7,560 bases of DNA from JBJXGF01 sp046153015 (GTDB lineage Bacteria > Actinomycetota > Acidimicrobiia > Acidimicrobiales > CAIXPF01), in the NCBI GenBank assembly GCA_046153015.1, contig JBJXGF010000194.1, positions 1 to 7,560 on the forward strand. Direction: 5' to 3'. Position numbers and translations under genes: made by a program. The notes below the pieces were generated by a model. The model was not told where the DNA came from. It did no database searches and was given only the letters and a program-made list of their open reading frames with translations. Every line of letters starts with the position of its first letter. Within the stretch, counting starts at the first letter, position 1. Below are positions 1 to 5,763 of the stretch, one piece after another.

Positions 1-1
1 C

Positions 2-874
2 ATCGCGCTGGCCGGCCCGGCTGTGAGCGGCGCGCTGGCCGCCGGCTGCGGGCTGCTGGCCGGGGCGGCCGCGGCGGCCGGCGCCGCCGACCTGGCCACC
101 GCCACGCTGGCCTGGTTGGCGCTGACCAACGCCATCCTGGCCGGGTTCAACCTGCTGCCCGCGTTCCCCCTCGACGGCGGACGCGTGTACCAGGCGCTGC
201 AGTGGAGGCGCAGCGGCAGCTACGTCGACGCCACCCGCAAGGCGGCCGCGCTCGGCCGCGTGGTGGCCAACGGCCTGATCGCCTTGGGCGTGGTCGAGAT
301 CGCGCTCGGCGCGGCGGGGAGCGGGCTGTGGATGCTGATGATCGGCTGGTTCGTGCGGGCCGCCGGCCGAGCCGAGGCCGACACCGCCGAGGCTCGGGCG
401 GTGTTCGGGGACCGCCCGGTCAGCTCGATCATGACCCCGCGCCCGGTGACCGCGCCCGCCGCGATCAGCGTGGCCGAGCTCGTCGAGCGCTACGTGCTGG
501 GCGCCCGGCACTCCGCCTACCCCGTGGTCGACGCCGACGGCGCGCCGGTGGGCCTCGTGACCCTCGAGCACGTGCGGCGCATCCCCGTCGACGAGCGGGC
601 CCGCCGGCGCGTCGACGAGGCGGCGGCGCCGCTGCGGGCCGTGCTGGTGGTCGGCCCCGACGACTCGGCGGCGGAGCTGTCGATGCTGCTCTCCCGCGCG
701 CCGGGCGGCCGGGCGCTGGTGGTGGCCGAGGGCCGGGTGGTGGGCATCGTGACCGCCCGGGACGTGCTCGGCGCCTGGGCCGCCGGCGCCGGCTCGGCGA
801 CCGGGCCCGCGGGCCCCGTCGCCGCCGACGGCGCGCCCCCCATGAGCGACGTGAGCGCCAAGCTGGGCCGATGA
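2..874 (+). CDS. Site-2 protease (M50) with two CBS domains, 5'-truncated by window edge
   Basis: Intramembrane zinc metalloprotease of the M50/S2P family, Rip3-like in architecture; such enzymes cut membrane-bound substrates within the bilayer. The frame is open from base 2 and reads IALAGPAVSG, a conserved S2P segment, so the GTG at 23 is an internal codon and the true start, with the HExxH zinc motif, lies outside the window. The second zinc motif is visible as NLLPAFPLDGG (149-181), whose Asp codon at 173-175 gives the third zinc ligand. Hydrophobic segments precede and follow it, up to about 360. Two CBS domains follow (about 403-600 and 601-776), the first starting near SSIMTP and the second ending near GIVTARDVL; in other proteins CBS pairs bind adenine nucleotides and regulate. 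A low-complexity Gly/Ala/Pro tail ends the protein. The stop TGA overlaps the ATG of the dehydrogenase gene (ATGA), so the two are probably translationally coupled. The family is clear; the substrate is unknown. Confidence 0.9.
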   Translation: MALAGPAVSGALAAGCGLLAGAAAAAGAADLATATLAWLALTNAILAGFNLLPAFPLDGGRVYQALQWRRSGSYVDATRKAAALGRVVANGLIALGVVEIALGAAGSGLWMLMIGWFVRAAGRAEADTAEARAVFGDRPVSSIMTPRPVTAPAAISVAELVERYVLGARHSAYPVVDADGAPVGLVTLEHVRRIPVDERARRRVDEAAAPLRAVLVVGPDDSAAELSMLLSRAPGGRALVVAEGRVVGIVTARDVLGAWAAGAGSATGPAGPVAADGAPPMSDVSAKLGR

Positions 875-915
875 CCCAGGCTGTGCCGATGACGCAGGCT
901 GTGCCGATGACGCAG
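862..915 (+). repeat. Three tandem 18-bp units across a stop/start junction
   Basis: The unit GCTGTGCCGATGACGCAG occurs three times head to tail. Copies 2 (880-897) and 3 (898-915) are identical; copy 1 (862-879) differs at two bases (866 and 876). Each copy contains GATGA. Copy 1 holds the real stop of the protease gene and the first possible start of the dehydrogenase gene. Because the unit is 18 bp, the dehydrogenase frame stays open and gains an in-frame ATG with each copy (ATGs at 871, 889, 907, then 925 just after the array). Confidence 0.95.
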
Positions 916-1926
916 ACGCGGGCGATGCTCCTCTCGGCGCCGGCCCCCGCAACCGCGGCGCCTTTGCGCCTCGTCGAGCGGCCCGCCCCCTCCCCCGGAC
1001 CGGGCGAGGCGCTGGTGGAGGTGCACGCCTGCGCGGTGTGCCGCACCGATCTGCAGCTCTGCGAGGGCGACCTCGCCGCCCGCCGCCTGCCGATCGTGCC
1101 CGGCCACCAAGCCGTCGGCGTGGTCCGCGCGGTCGGCGCCGGCGCCGACCCGGGCCTGCTCGGCGTTCGGGTCGGGTTGGCGTGGATCGCCGACACATGC
1201 GGCCGCTGCGCCTACTGCCTGCGCGGCCGGGAGAACCTGTGCGAGTCGGCCCGCTTCACCGGCTGGGATCGGGACGGCGGCTTCGCCGATGCGGTGTGCG
1301 CCAACGCCGAGTTCCTCCACCCCCTGCCCGACGGCTTCGCCGACCTGGCCGCCGCCCCGCTGCTGTGCGGCGGCGCCATCGGGCTGCGCTCCCTGCGGGT
1401 GTCGGGCATCGAGCCCGGCGGGCGGCTCGGCCTCTACGGCTTCGGCGCGTCAGCCACCGTGGTGATCCAGCTCGCCCTCCACCAGGGCTGCGAGGTGGTG
1501 GTGTGCACCCGCTCCGAGGCCGAGCAGGAACGGGCGCGGCGGCTGGGCGCAGCGTGGGCCGGCGGCTACCACGACACGCCGCCGCCGCTCGACGCGGCCA
1601 TCACCTTCGCCCCCGCCGGCGAGGTCGTGGTCGCCGCGCTGAGGGCGCTGCGGCGCGGCGGCGCCGTGGCGGTGAACGCCATCCACCTCGACCGCATCCC
1701 GGAGTTCCCGTACGAGCTCCTGTGGTGGGAACGCGAGCTGCGCAGCGTGGCCAACGTGACCAGGGACGACGTGAGGGACCTGCTGCGCCTGGCGGCGGAG
1801 ATCCCCCTCGTGACCCAGACCGAGTCCGTCCCGCTCGAGCGGGCGAACGAGGCGCTGGCCCGCCTCGCCGCCGGCCAGGTGTCGGGCGCCGCCGTGCTCG
1901 AGATGCGCCCGCCCCAACCGCGCTAG
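871..1926 (+). CDS. Zinc-dependent alcohol dehydrogenase family protein (TIGR02822-like, MDR superfamily)
   Basis: Medium-chain dehydrogenase of about 351 residues, expected to oxidise an alcohol or reduce an aldehyde with NAD(P) in the cytosol. The catalytic zinc ligands are probably Cys57 (CRTD), His79 (PGHQ) and Cys166 (LLCGG); the structural zinc is held by Cys110, 113, 116 and 124 (CGRCAYC then ENLC). This set of six cysteines and one histidine fits the TIGR02822 subgroup, which includes mycobacterial AdhA-like proteins. The Rossmann glycine motif is GFGASA at 190-195. The usual Glu after the zinc His (GHE) is Gln here. Starts at 871, 889, 907 and 925 are all in frame; family members usually begin near Met19 (925), so the MTQAVP repeats form an extra N-terminus if 871 is used. 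No Shine-Dalgarno precedes any of them, which favours coupling to the upstream stop at 871. The substrate cannot be told from the sequence. Confidence 0.9.
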   Translation: MTQAVPMTQAVPMTQTRAMLLSAPAPATAAPLRLVERPAPSPGPGEALVEVHACAVCRTDLQLCEGDLAARRLPIVPGHQAVGVVRAVGAGADPGLLGVRVGLAWIADTCGRCAYCLRGRENLCESARFTGWDRDGGFADAVCANAEFLHPLPDGFADLAAAPLLCGGAIGLRSLRVSGIEPGGRLGLYGFGASATVVIQLALHQGCEVVVCTRSEAEQERARRLGAAWAGGYHDTPPPLDAAITFAPAGEVVVAALRALRRGGAVAVNAIHLDRIPEFPYELLWWERELRSVANVTRDDVRDLLRLAAEIPLVTQTESVPLERANEALARLAAGQVSGAAVLEMRPPQPR

Positions 1927-1944
1927 CCGGCTACCGTGCTGTTC

Positions 1945-1963
1945 CTGGGGGCTGCGCCCCCAG
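1945..1963. terminator. GC-rich hairpin between convergent genes
   Basis: CTGGGGGC, loop TGC, GCCCCCAG: a perfect 8-bp stem 18 bases after the dehydrogenase stop, facing the end of the minus-strand DUF1918 gene. There is no T tract on either side, so it is a terminator candidate by position and stem strength only. The following CAGACCCC resembles GC-rich intergenic repeats that are common in actinomycete genomes. Confidence 0.5.
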
Positions 1964-2007
1964 ACCCCATCGCCGCCCGGCTCGCTGGCGCTCGCACGGT
2001 CGGACGG

Positions 2008-2235
2008 CTATGCGCCGCCTTGCTGGGGGGCGGCCGCGCCCGGCGCCGGGTGGTGCTCCACGATCGAGCTCGAGCCGGGGAAGAACACCGACTGGTGGCC
2101 GTCGTCCCACTCGACGGCGTAGTGGCGATGCTCGCCTTCGCCCAGCACCTCGCGCACCACGCAGCGGCGATTGGGCTCCCCGATGTGCATGCTCTCGACC
2201 ACGATCACGTCGCCGACATTCGCCTCGATCGTCAT
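2008..2235 (-). CDS. DUF1918 domain protein
   Basis: Small protein of 75 residues matching DUF1918, a short beta-rich domain common in actinomycetes whose function is not established. Family landmarks visible are VGDVIVVES near the start, the PNRRCVVREV segment (families usually have a D/N-R-x-G/C-x-I-x-E-V pattern), and WDDGHQSVFFPG in the middle, close to the family's W-D-D-G-H-x-S-x-F-x-P-G signature. The tail after about residue 62 is a short Ala/Pro/Gln stretch. The ATG at 2235 gives the full family domain at the N-terminus; the same frame stays open upstream to 2565 but that part reads as low-complexity shadow of the dehalogenase gene. The ribosome-binding site is weak. It lies 92 bp downstream of the dehalogenase on the same strand and may be read from the same transcript or its own promoter. 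Confidence 0.88.
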   Translation of the reverse strand: MTIEANVGDVIVVESMHIGEPNRRCVVREVLGEGEHRHYAVEWDDGHQSVFFPGSSSIVEHHPAPGAAAPQQGGA

Positions 2236-2327
2236 GGCCCGAGCATGACCACGGCGCCGCCGGCGCTGCAGCAGCGAAGGTCCCGTTGTGGACGGCCGCC
2301 TCGCCGCAGAACCACGGGCCGAAGGAC

Positions 2328-3233
2328 TCAGCCCGGCGATCGCGCCGGGGTCTCGGCTGAGCCGGCGGGCGGGAGGCGGCGGAACCAGTCGGCCACGTGG
2401 CGGCCGAACTCGTCCGGGCTGTCCTCCTGGGGGAAATGGCGCCCGGCCACGCGGCGCTCCTCCTGGTTGGGGAACCGCCGACAGAACTCGAGCAGCGGGC
2501 CCACGAGCAGCGCGCCCGGTTCGGCCACCAGCAGCAGCTTGGGGACCGCCGCCTCGCTCAGCCAACGGGCATAGGCGGCCACCGCCTCGACCACGTCGGC
2601 CGGGCGCCCGTCGATCGGCGCCTGGCGGGGCCAGGACAGCATCGGGCGGCGGCCCTCGCCCGGCGCCAGGTAGGGCCGGCGGTACTCGGCGAGGTCCGCC
2701 TCGGCGAGCGGCCGCAGCACGCTGTTGGGCAGCACCCGCTCGATGAACACGTTGTCGCGCAGCACCATCTCCTCGCCGGCTTCACCCCGCAACGCCTCGA
2801 AGAAGCGCCGCGGCGTGCCCGGCGCCCATTCCTCCCAGCTCACGGGCCGCACGATGGCCTCGGCGTACGCGATGCCGGCCACGGCCTCGGGGCGGCGCCG
2901 AGCCCAGTCGAAGCCGAGGGCGGAACCCCAGTCGTGCAGCACGAGGACCACGTCGCGTTCCACGCCGAGCGCCTGGAGCAGCGCGTCGAGATGCCGGCGG
3001 TGCTCGGCGAAGCCGTAGGAGCCGGGGCCCGAGTCGGCCAGCTTCGCCGAGTCGCCCATCCCGATCAGGTCCGGGGCGAGGCAGCGCCCCAGCGGCGCGA
3101 GGTGGGGGATCACGTTGCGCCAGAGGTGGGACGAGGTCGGGTTGCCGTGCAGGAGCACGATCGGCCGGCCGCGGCCCGCCTCCACGTAGGCCATGCGGGC
3201 GCCGAGCACCTCGACGACGCGCTTCTCGGTCAC
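2328..3233 (-). CDS. Haloalkane dehalogenase, HLD-II type (alpha/beta hydrolase)
   Basis: About 301 residues, the normal length for haloalkane dehalogenases (EC 3.8.1.5), which replace a carbon-bound halogen with a hydroxyl using water and no cofactor. The full pentad of the DhaA/LinB group is present: nucleophile Asp101 and halide-binding Trp102 in VLHDWGSALGF, halide-binding Asn31 in LLHGNPTSSHLW, catalytic acid Glu125 in YAEAIVRP, and base His266 in GRHFPQED. Asn31 with Trp102, and the acid placed after strand 6, mark the HLD-II subgroup. The helical cap lies at about 130-215. There is no signal peptide, so it should be cytosolic. The GTG at 3233 (VTEKRVVEVLG) was chosen because family members begin there; upstream extension to 3332 is low-complexity and runs into the divergent promoter region. 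The sequence shows the class clearly, but not the natural substrate; a related light-producing or epoxide-hydrolysing alpha/beta hydrolase is unlikely given the pentad. Confidence 0.92.
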   Translation of the reverse strand: MTEKRVVEVLGARMAYVEAGRGRPIVLLHGNPTSSHLWRNVIPHLAPLGRCLAPDLIGMGDSAKLADSGPGSYGFAEHRRHLDALLQALGVERDVVLVLHDWGSALGFDWARRRPEAVAGIAYAEAIVRPVSWEEWAPGTPRRFFEALRGEAGEEMVLRDNVFIERVLPNSVLRPLAEADLAEYRRPYLAPGEGRRPMLSWPRQAPIDGRPADVVEAVAAYARWLSEAAVPKLLLVAEPGALLVGPLLEFCRRFPNQEERRVAGRHFPQEDSPDEFGRHVADWFRRLPPAGSAETPARSPG

Positions 3234-3239
3234 CGCCGC

Positions 3240-3245
3240 AGCGTA
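3240..3245 (-). promoter_or_regulatory. Possible -10 element for the dehalogenase gene (leaderless)
   Basis: On the minus strand TACGCT fits the TAnnnT -10 pattern and ends six bases before the GTG at 3233, so transcription would begin at or next to the start codon. Leaderless mRNAs are common in actinomycetes, and no Shine-Dalgarno is visible. There is no clear -35. The whole 3234-3349 gap separates divergent genes and must contain both promoters; I see no convincing element for the plus-strand gene. Confidence 0.3.
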
Positions 3246-3349
3246 GGGCCGCCGGGCGGCGGAGGCGCCCGGACGGCGCCGCTGGGCGCGGCCGCTGGCG
3301 CCAAAGTGACGGACATGCCCACGTGCCGCCACGACCCCCCGCTGCGGCC

Positions 3350-4372
3350 ATGACCGGCCCGACGCCGCCCGAGGGGCGGGCCCGGTTGTCGGTGCTCGAC
3401 CTCGCCATCGTCAGCGAGGGGGCCACGAGCGCCGACGCCCTCGCCGCCACCACCGCGCTGGCCCGCCGCGCCGACGAGCTCGGCCTCACCCGGTTCTGGG
3501 TCGCCGAGCACCACAACATGCCGAGCGTGGCCAGCACCGCGCCGCCGGTGCTCATCGCTCATCTGGCGGGGGTCACCTCCCGGATCCGGGTGGGCTCGGG
3601 CGGTGTGATGCTGCCCAACCACCCGCCGCTGGTGGTGGCCGAGCAGTTCGCCATGCTCGAGGCGCTCCACCCGGGCCGGATCGACCTCGGCATCGGACGC
3701 GCCCCGGGCACCGACCAGGCCACCGCGGTGGCGCTGCGCCGCTCGGTCGAGGCCCTCGGCGCGGAGGACTTCCCCCAGCACCTGCTCGACCTGATGGGCC
3801 TGCTCGGCGACGCCCGCCAGGCCGAGGGCATGTGGCAGCGCTTCTCGGCCACGCCGGCGGCGGCGGGCGCCCCCGAGATCGTGCTGCTCGGCTCGTCGGG
3901 CTACAGCGCGCAGCTCGCCGGCCTGCTCGGCCTGCCGTTCTCGTTCGCCCATCACTTCGACATCAGCGGCGTGCGCCAAGCCGTCGACCTGTACCGCCGC
4001 TCGTTCCGCCCGTCCGAGCGCCTCGCCAGCCCCTACGTGATCGTGGCGGCCAACGCCCTCGTCGCCCCCACCGAGGAGGAGGCCGCGTTCGAGGCGGCGC
4101 CGGGTCAGCTGCGAATGCTGGGCATCCGCACCGGCCGCTTCGGCCCGGTGCCGAGCCCGCAGACGGCGGCCGCCCACCCCGACCTCGAGGCGGCGAGGCG
4201 GATGCCGACCAACCGGATCTTCGGCCCGCCCGAGCTGGTGGTCGAGCGTTTGGACCAGCTCGCCCGCGACACTGCGGCCGACGAGCTGATGGTCACCACC
4301 GTGACCCACGGCCTCGCCGCCCGGCTCCAGAGCCTCGCGCTGCTGGCCGAGGCGTGGCGCGCCGCCGGCTGA
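3350..4372 (+). CDS. LLM class flavin-dependent oxidoreductase, group 1 (MsnO8-like)
   Basis: Luciferase-like TIM-barrel protein of 340 residues that would use reduced FMN (or F420) supplied by a partner reductase. It matches the group 1 subfamily (TIGR03558) along its length: LSVLDLAIVSEG at 13-24, RFWVAEHHNMP at 48-58, RVGSGGVMLPNH at 80-91, HPGRIDLGIGRAPGTD at 107-122, and LLGSS at 179-183. Most members are uncharacterised, so the reaction is unknown; MsnO8 itself is tied to secondary metabolism in Streptomyces. The ATG at 3350 was chosen over the in-frame GTG at 3323, since the extra residues are Pro/Ala filler and the conserved start lies near residue 13. No Shine-Dalgarno is seen. The dehalogenase gene is divergent on the left; the PhyH gene follows after 82 bp on the same strand, but with its own promoter-like element. 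Confidence 0.92.
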   Translation: MTGPTPPEGRARLSVLDLAIVSEGATSADALAATTALARRADELGLTRFWVAEHHNMPSVASTAPPVLIAHLAGVTSRIRVGSGGVMLPNHPPLVVAEQFAMLEALHPGRIDLGIGRAPGTDQATAVALRRSVEALGAEDFPQHLLDLMGLLGDARQAEGMWQRFSATPAAAGAPEIVLLGSSGYSAQLAGLLGLPFSFAHHFDISGVRQAVDLYRRSFRPSERLASPYVIVAANALVAPTEEEAAFEAAPGQLRMLGIRTGRFGPVPSPQTAAAHPDLEAARRMPTNRIFGPPELVVERLDQLARDTAADELMVTTVTHGLAARLQSLALLAEAWRAAG

Positions 4373-4412
4373 TCGCCGCCGGCCTCACCCGCGGGGCGGC
4401 GCGCCCGGCAGC

Positions 4413-4418
4413 TACCGT
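4413..4418 (+). promoter_or_regulatory. Possible -10 element for the PhyH-fusion gene
   Basis: TACCGT in the context GCTACCGTCG fits TAnnnT and lies 36 bases before the ATG at 4455, giving an untranslated leader of about 30 bases that includes the ribosome-binding site. No -35 match was seen. The identical GGCTACCGT-like string occurs at 1928-1937 after the dehydrogenase stop. Confidence 0.35.
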
Positions 4419-4441
4419 CGCGCCCATCCGAGCCCCCAGCG

Positions 4442-4448
4442 AAGGAGG
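4442..4448 (+). promoter_or_regulatory. Strong ribosome-binding site
   Basis: AAGGAGG sits six bases before the ATG at 4455 and fixes that start. It is the only strong Shine-Dalgarno at its expected distance from a main start codon in the window. Confidence 0.8.
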
Positions 4449-4454
4449 ACGGCC

Positions 4455-5693
4455 ATGGCCCTCACCGCCGACCGGAACACCACCGCGCCCGGCCTGAACG
4501 CGGCGCAGCTCGAGGAGTTCCGGGACAAGGGCTTCACGGTCGTGCGCCGCGCCATCGACGAGGCTGCGCTCGAACGCTTCGCCGCCGCCGCGCTGCGCCA
4601 CCCGCCCAACGACCAGGTCGTACCCGGCCAGACGTGGCCGGGGCCGGGCCGCTTCACCCTGGCCCGCAACGCGATGGCCGACCCGGACCTGGCCTTCATC
4701 ATGGCCCGGCCCGAGATCGTCGAGCCGATGCGGGCCGCGCTGGAGGACGACCCGAAGGTGCTGATGTTCGCCTACTACGACCGCACCCCCGGCGGCGCCG
4801 GCCTGCCCCCGCACAACGACTACAAGCGGTGGCGGCCGATCGGCTCGTCGATGCGCTGGGCGTTCGCCATCGTCCCCCTCTGCGACTTCGACGAGGAGGC
4901 CGGCAAGCTCGAGTTCGCGCCCGGCTCCCACCGGGTGGCCCACCGGCCCGACCCGTACGCCCCGGTGCTCAACGCCGACCGTCCCGAGCGGCCCGCCGAC
5001 GAGGACTTCGTCGATCCCGAGCTGCGCCGAGGGGACCTCGCCATCGTCGACATGCACCTCTGGCACCGAGCCGGGCCGAACAACTCCTCGCGCCACCGCA
5101 CCGGTCTGTTCACGAAATGGACCGGCGCCCACCATCCGCCGGCCACCGGCTGGTTCCCCTACAACGACGCGGTGCGGCGCGCCCTCGGACCCGACGGCGA
5201 GCACGTGCTCGGCTTCAGCTCCGGCCTCGCCATCACCGTGACCCGCGGGCTGATCGAGCGGGTGCGTCGCGGCGTCTCCGAGTTCCTGGTCCTCGAACAC
5301 GACGGCCGGCTCGTGCTGCCCGGCGGCCCAGCGGAAAAGGAGGGCTCGATCCCCGATTGGGACGAAGGCAACTACGCCGCCTCGGTGATGAACGCGCTCG
5401 ACGCCGAGCTGCGCTGCCGGCCCCCGTGGGTCTCCTACGTGGGCGACTACCCCGAGGGAGCCTCGGGCCCGGAGCGGCTGTGCCGGGTGTACGGCTATCG
5501 CCTGCCCGCCCACGCCTGGGGCATCGGCGCGAAGGACGCGGTCTGGCTGCCGCTCGAGGAGCTGCGCGGCCGGGCTGGGGAGCTGGCCTTCGGCTACGAG
5601 GCCGACGCCGCCGCCGAGTGGGTCCGGCCCGACGTGGTGCGGGGCAAGGCCGTGAGCGAGGCGGCCGCCCGCGCCGACCAGTACGCCTGCTGA
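4455..5693 (+). CDS. PhyH-type Fe(II)/2-oxoglutarate dioxygenase fused to a degenerate Nudix-like domain
   Basis: A 412-residue protein with two parts. Residues about 15-270 form a phytanoyl-CoA dioxygenase (PhyH)-type double-stranded beta-helix: iron ligands His120 and Asp122 in PPHNDYKRW and His204 in LWHRAGPN, with Arg215 a few residues on as the likely 2-oxoglutarate anchor. GKLEFAPGSH at 150-159 is also typical. Such enzymes hydroxylate small molecules using O2 and 2-oxoglutarate; PhyH relatives can also halogenate or desaturate, but Asp122 argues for hydroxylation. PhyH proteins usually end near 280-300 residues. Here residues about 274-372 continue with a Nudix-like order: FLVLEHDGRLVLPGG (277-291), a helix AASVMNALDAEL (308-319) at the Nudix-box position, and AVWLPLEEL (362-370). 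The REuxEE signature is replaced by NALDAE, losing two of three metal-binding glutamates, so hydrolysis is unlikely. The start is fixed by AAGGAGG. The dioxygenase call is firm; the Nudix-like reading is mine by eye. Substrate unknown. Confidence 0.88.
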   Translation: MALTADRNTTAPGLNAAQLEEFRDKGFTVVRRAIDEAALERFAAAALRHPPNDQVVPGQTWPGPGRFTLARNAMADPDLAFIMARPEIVEPMRAALEDDPKVLMFAYYDRTPGGAGLPPHNDYKRWRPIGSSMRWAFAIVPLCDFDEEAGKLEFAPGSHRVAHRPDPYAPVLNADRPERPADEDFVDPELRRGDLAIVDMHLWHRAGPNNSSRHRTGLFTKWTGAHHPPATGWFPYNDAVRRALGPDGEHVLGFSSGLAITVTRGLIERVRRGVSEFLVLEHDGRLVLPGGPAEKEGSIPDWDEGNYAASVMNALDAELRCRPPWVSYVGDYPEGASGPERLCRVYGYRLPAHAWGIGAKDAVWLPLEELRGRAGELAFGYEADAAAEWVRPDVVRGKAVSEAAARADQYAC

Positions 5694-5698
5694 GCCCT

Positions 5699-5762
5699 GC
5701 CGACCCCTGCCGACGCCCTGCGGCGCGCCCCGGGGCCCGGCCGGGCGGCAGGCGGGGTCGGC
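5699..5762. terminator. Long imperfect hairpin between convergent genes
   Basis: GCCGACCCC (5699-5707) pairs with GGGGTCGGC (5754-5762), and the next TGCC (5708-5711) with GGCA (5747-5750), with a three-base bulge. The interior holds a further GC-rich palindrome (GCCCCGGGGC). It starts six bases after the PhyH-fusion stop and ends next to the stop of the opposing gene, so it could stop transcription in both directions. No T tract. The left side also carries CCCTGCCGAC twice in tandem (5695-5714). Confidence 0.5.
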
Positions 5763-5763
5763 C

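Noticed and set aside
202..870. N-terminal extension of the dehydrogenase frame upstream of 871
   Set aside because: The frame stays open, but the product is Arg/Gly low complexity and lies inside the CBS-domain coding region of the protease in another frame.
1038..2360. Plus-strand open frame of 440 codons
   Set aside because: Arg/Pro-rich shadow of the alcohol dehydrogenase that runs through the hairpin and antisense to the DUF1918 gene.
2236..2565. N-terminal extension of the DUF1918 protein
   Set aside because: The family domain begins at the ATG at 2235; the upstream part is antifamily low complexity that overlaps the end of the dehalogenase gene.
3275..3302. Two GGCGCC palindromes and a repeated GCCGCTGG in the divergent gap
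   Set aside because: Short GC-only strings like these recur by chance throughout this sequence.
3303..3349. Promoter for the LLM oxidoreductase gene
   Set aside because: I found no TAnnnT element or Shine-Dalgarno at a suitable distance; the gene surely has a promoter, but I cannot point to it.
2397..3353. Plus-strand frame of 318 codons opposite the dehalogenase
   Set aside because: No motif, and the minus strand encodes a full catalytic pentad in the right order.
4293..5513. Minus-strand open frame of 406 codons opposite the PhyH-fusion gene
   Set aside because: The plus strand has a clear dioxygenase with a strong ribosome-binding site; the antisense product is His/Gly/Val-rich shadow with no recognisable domain.
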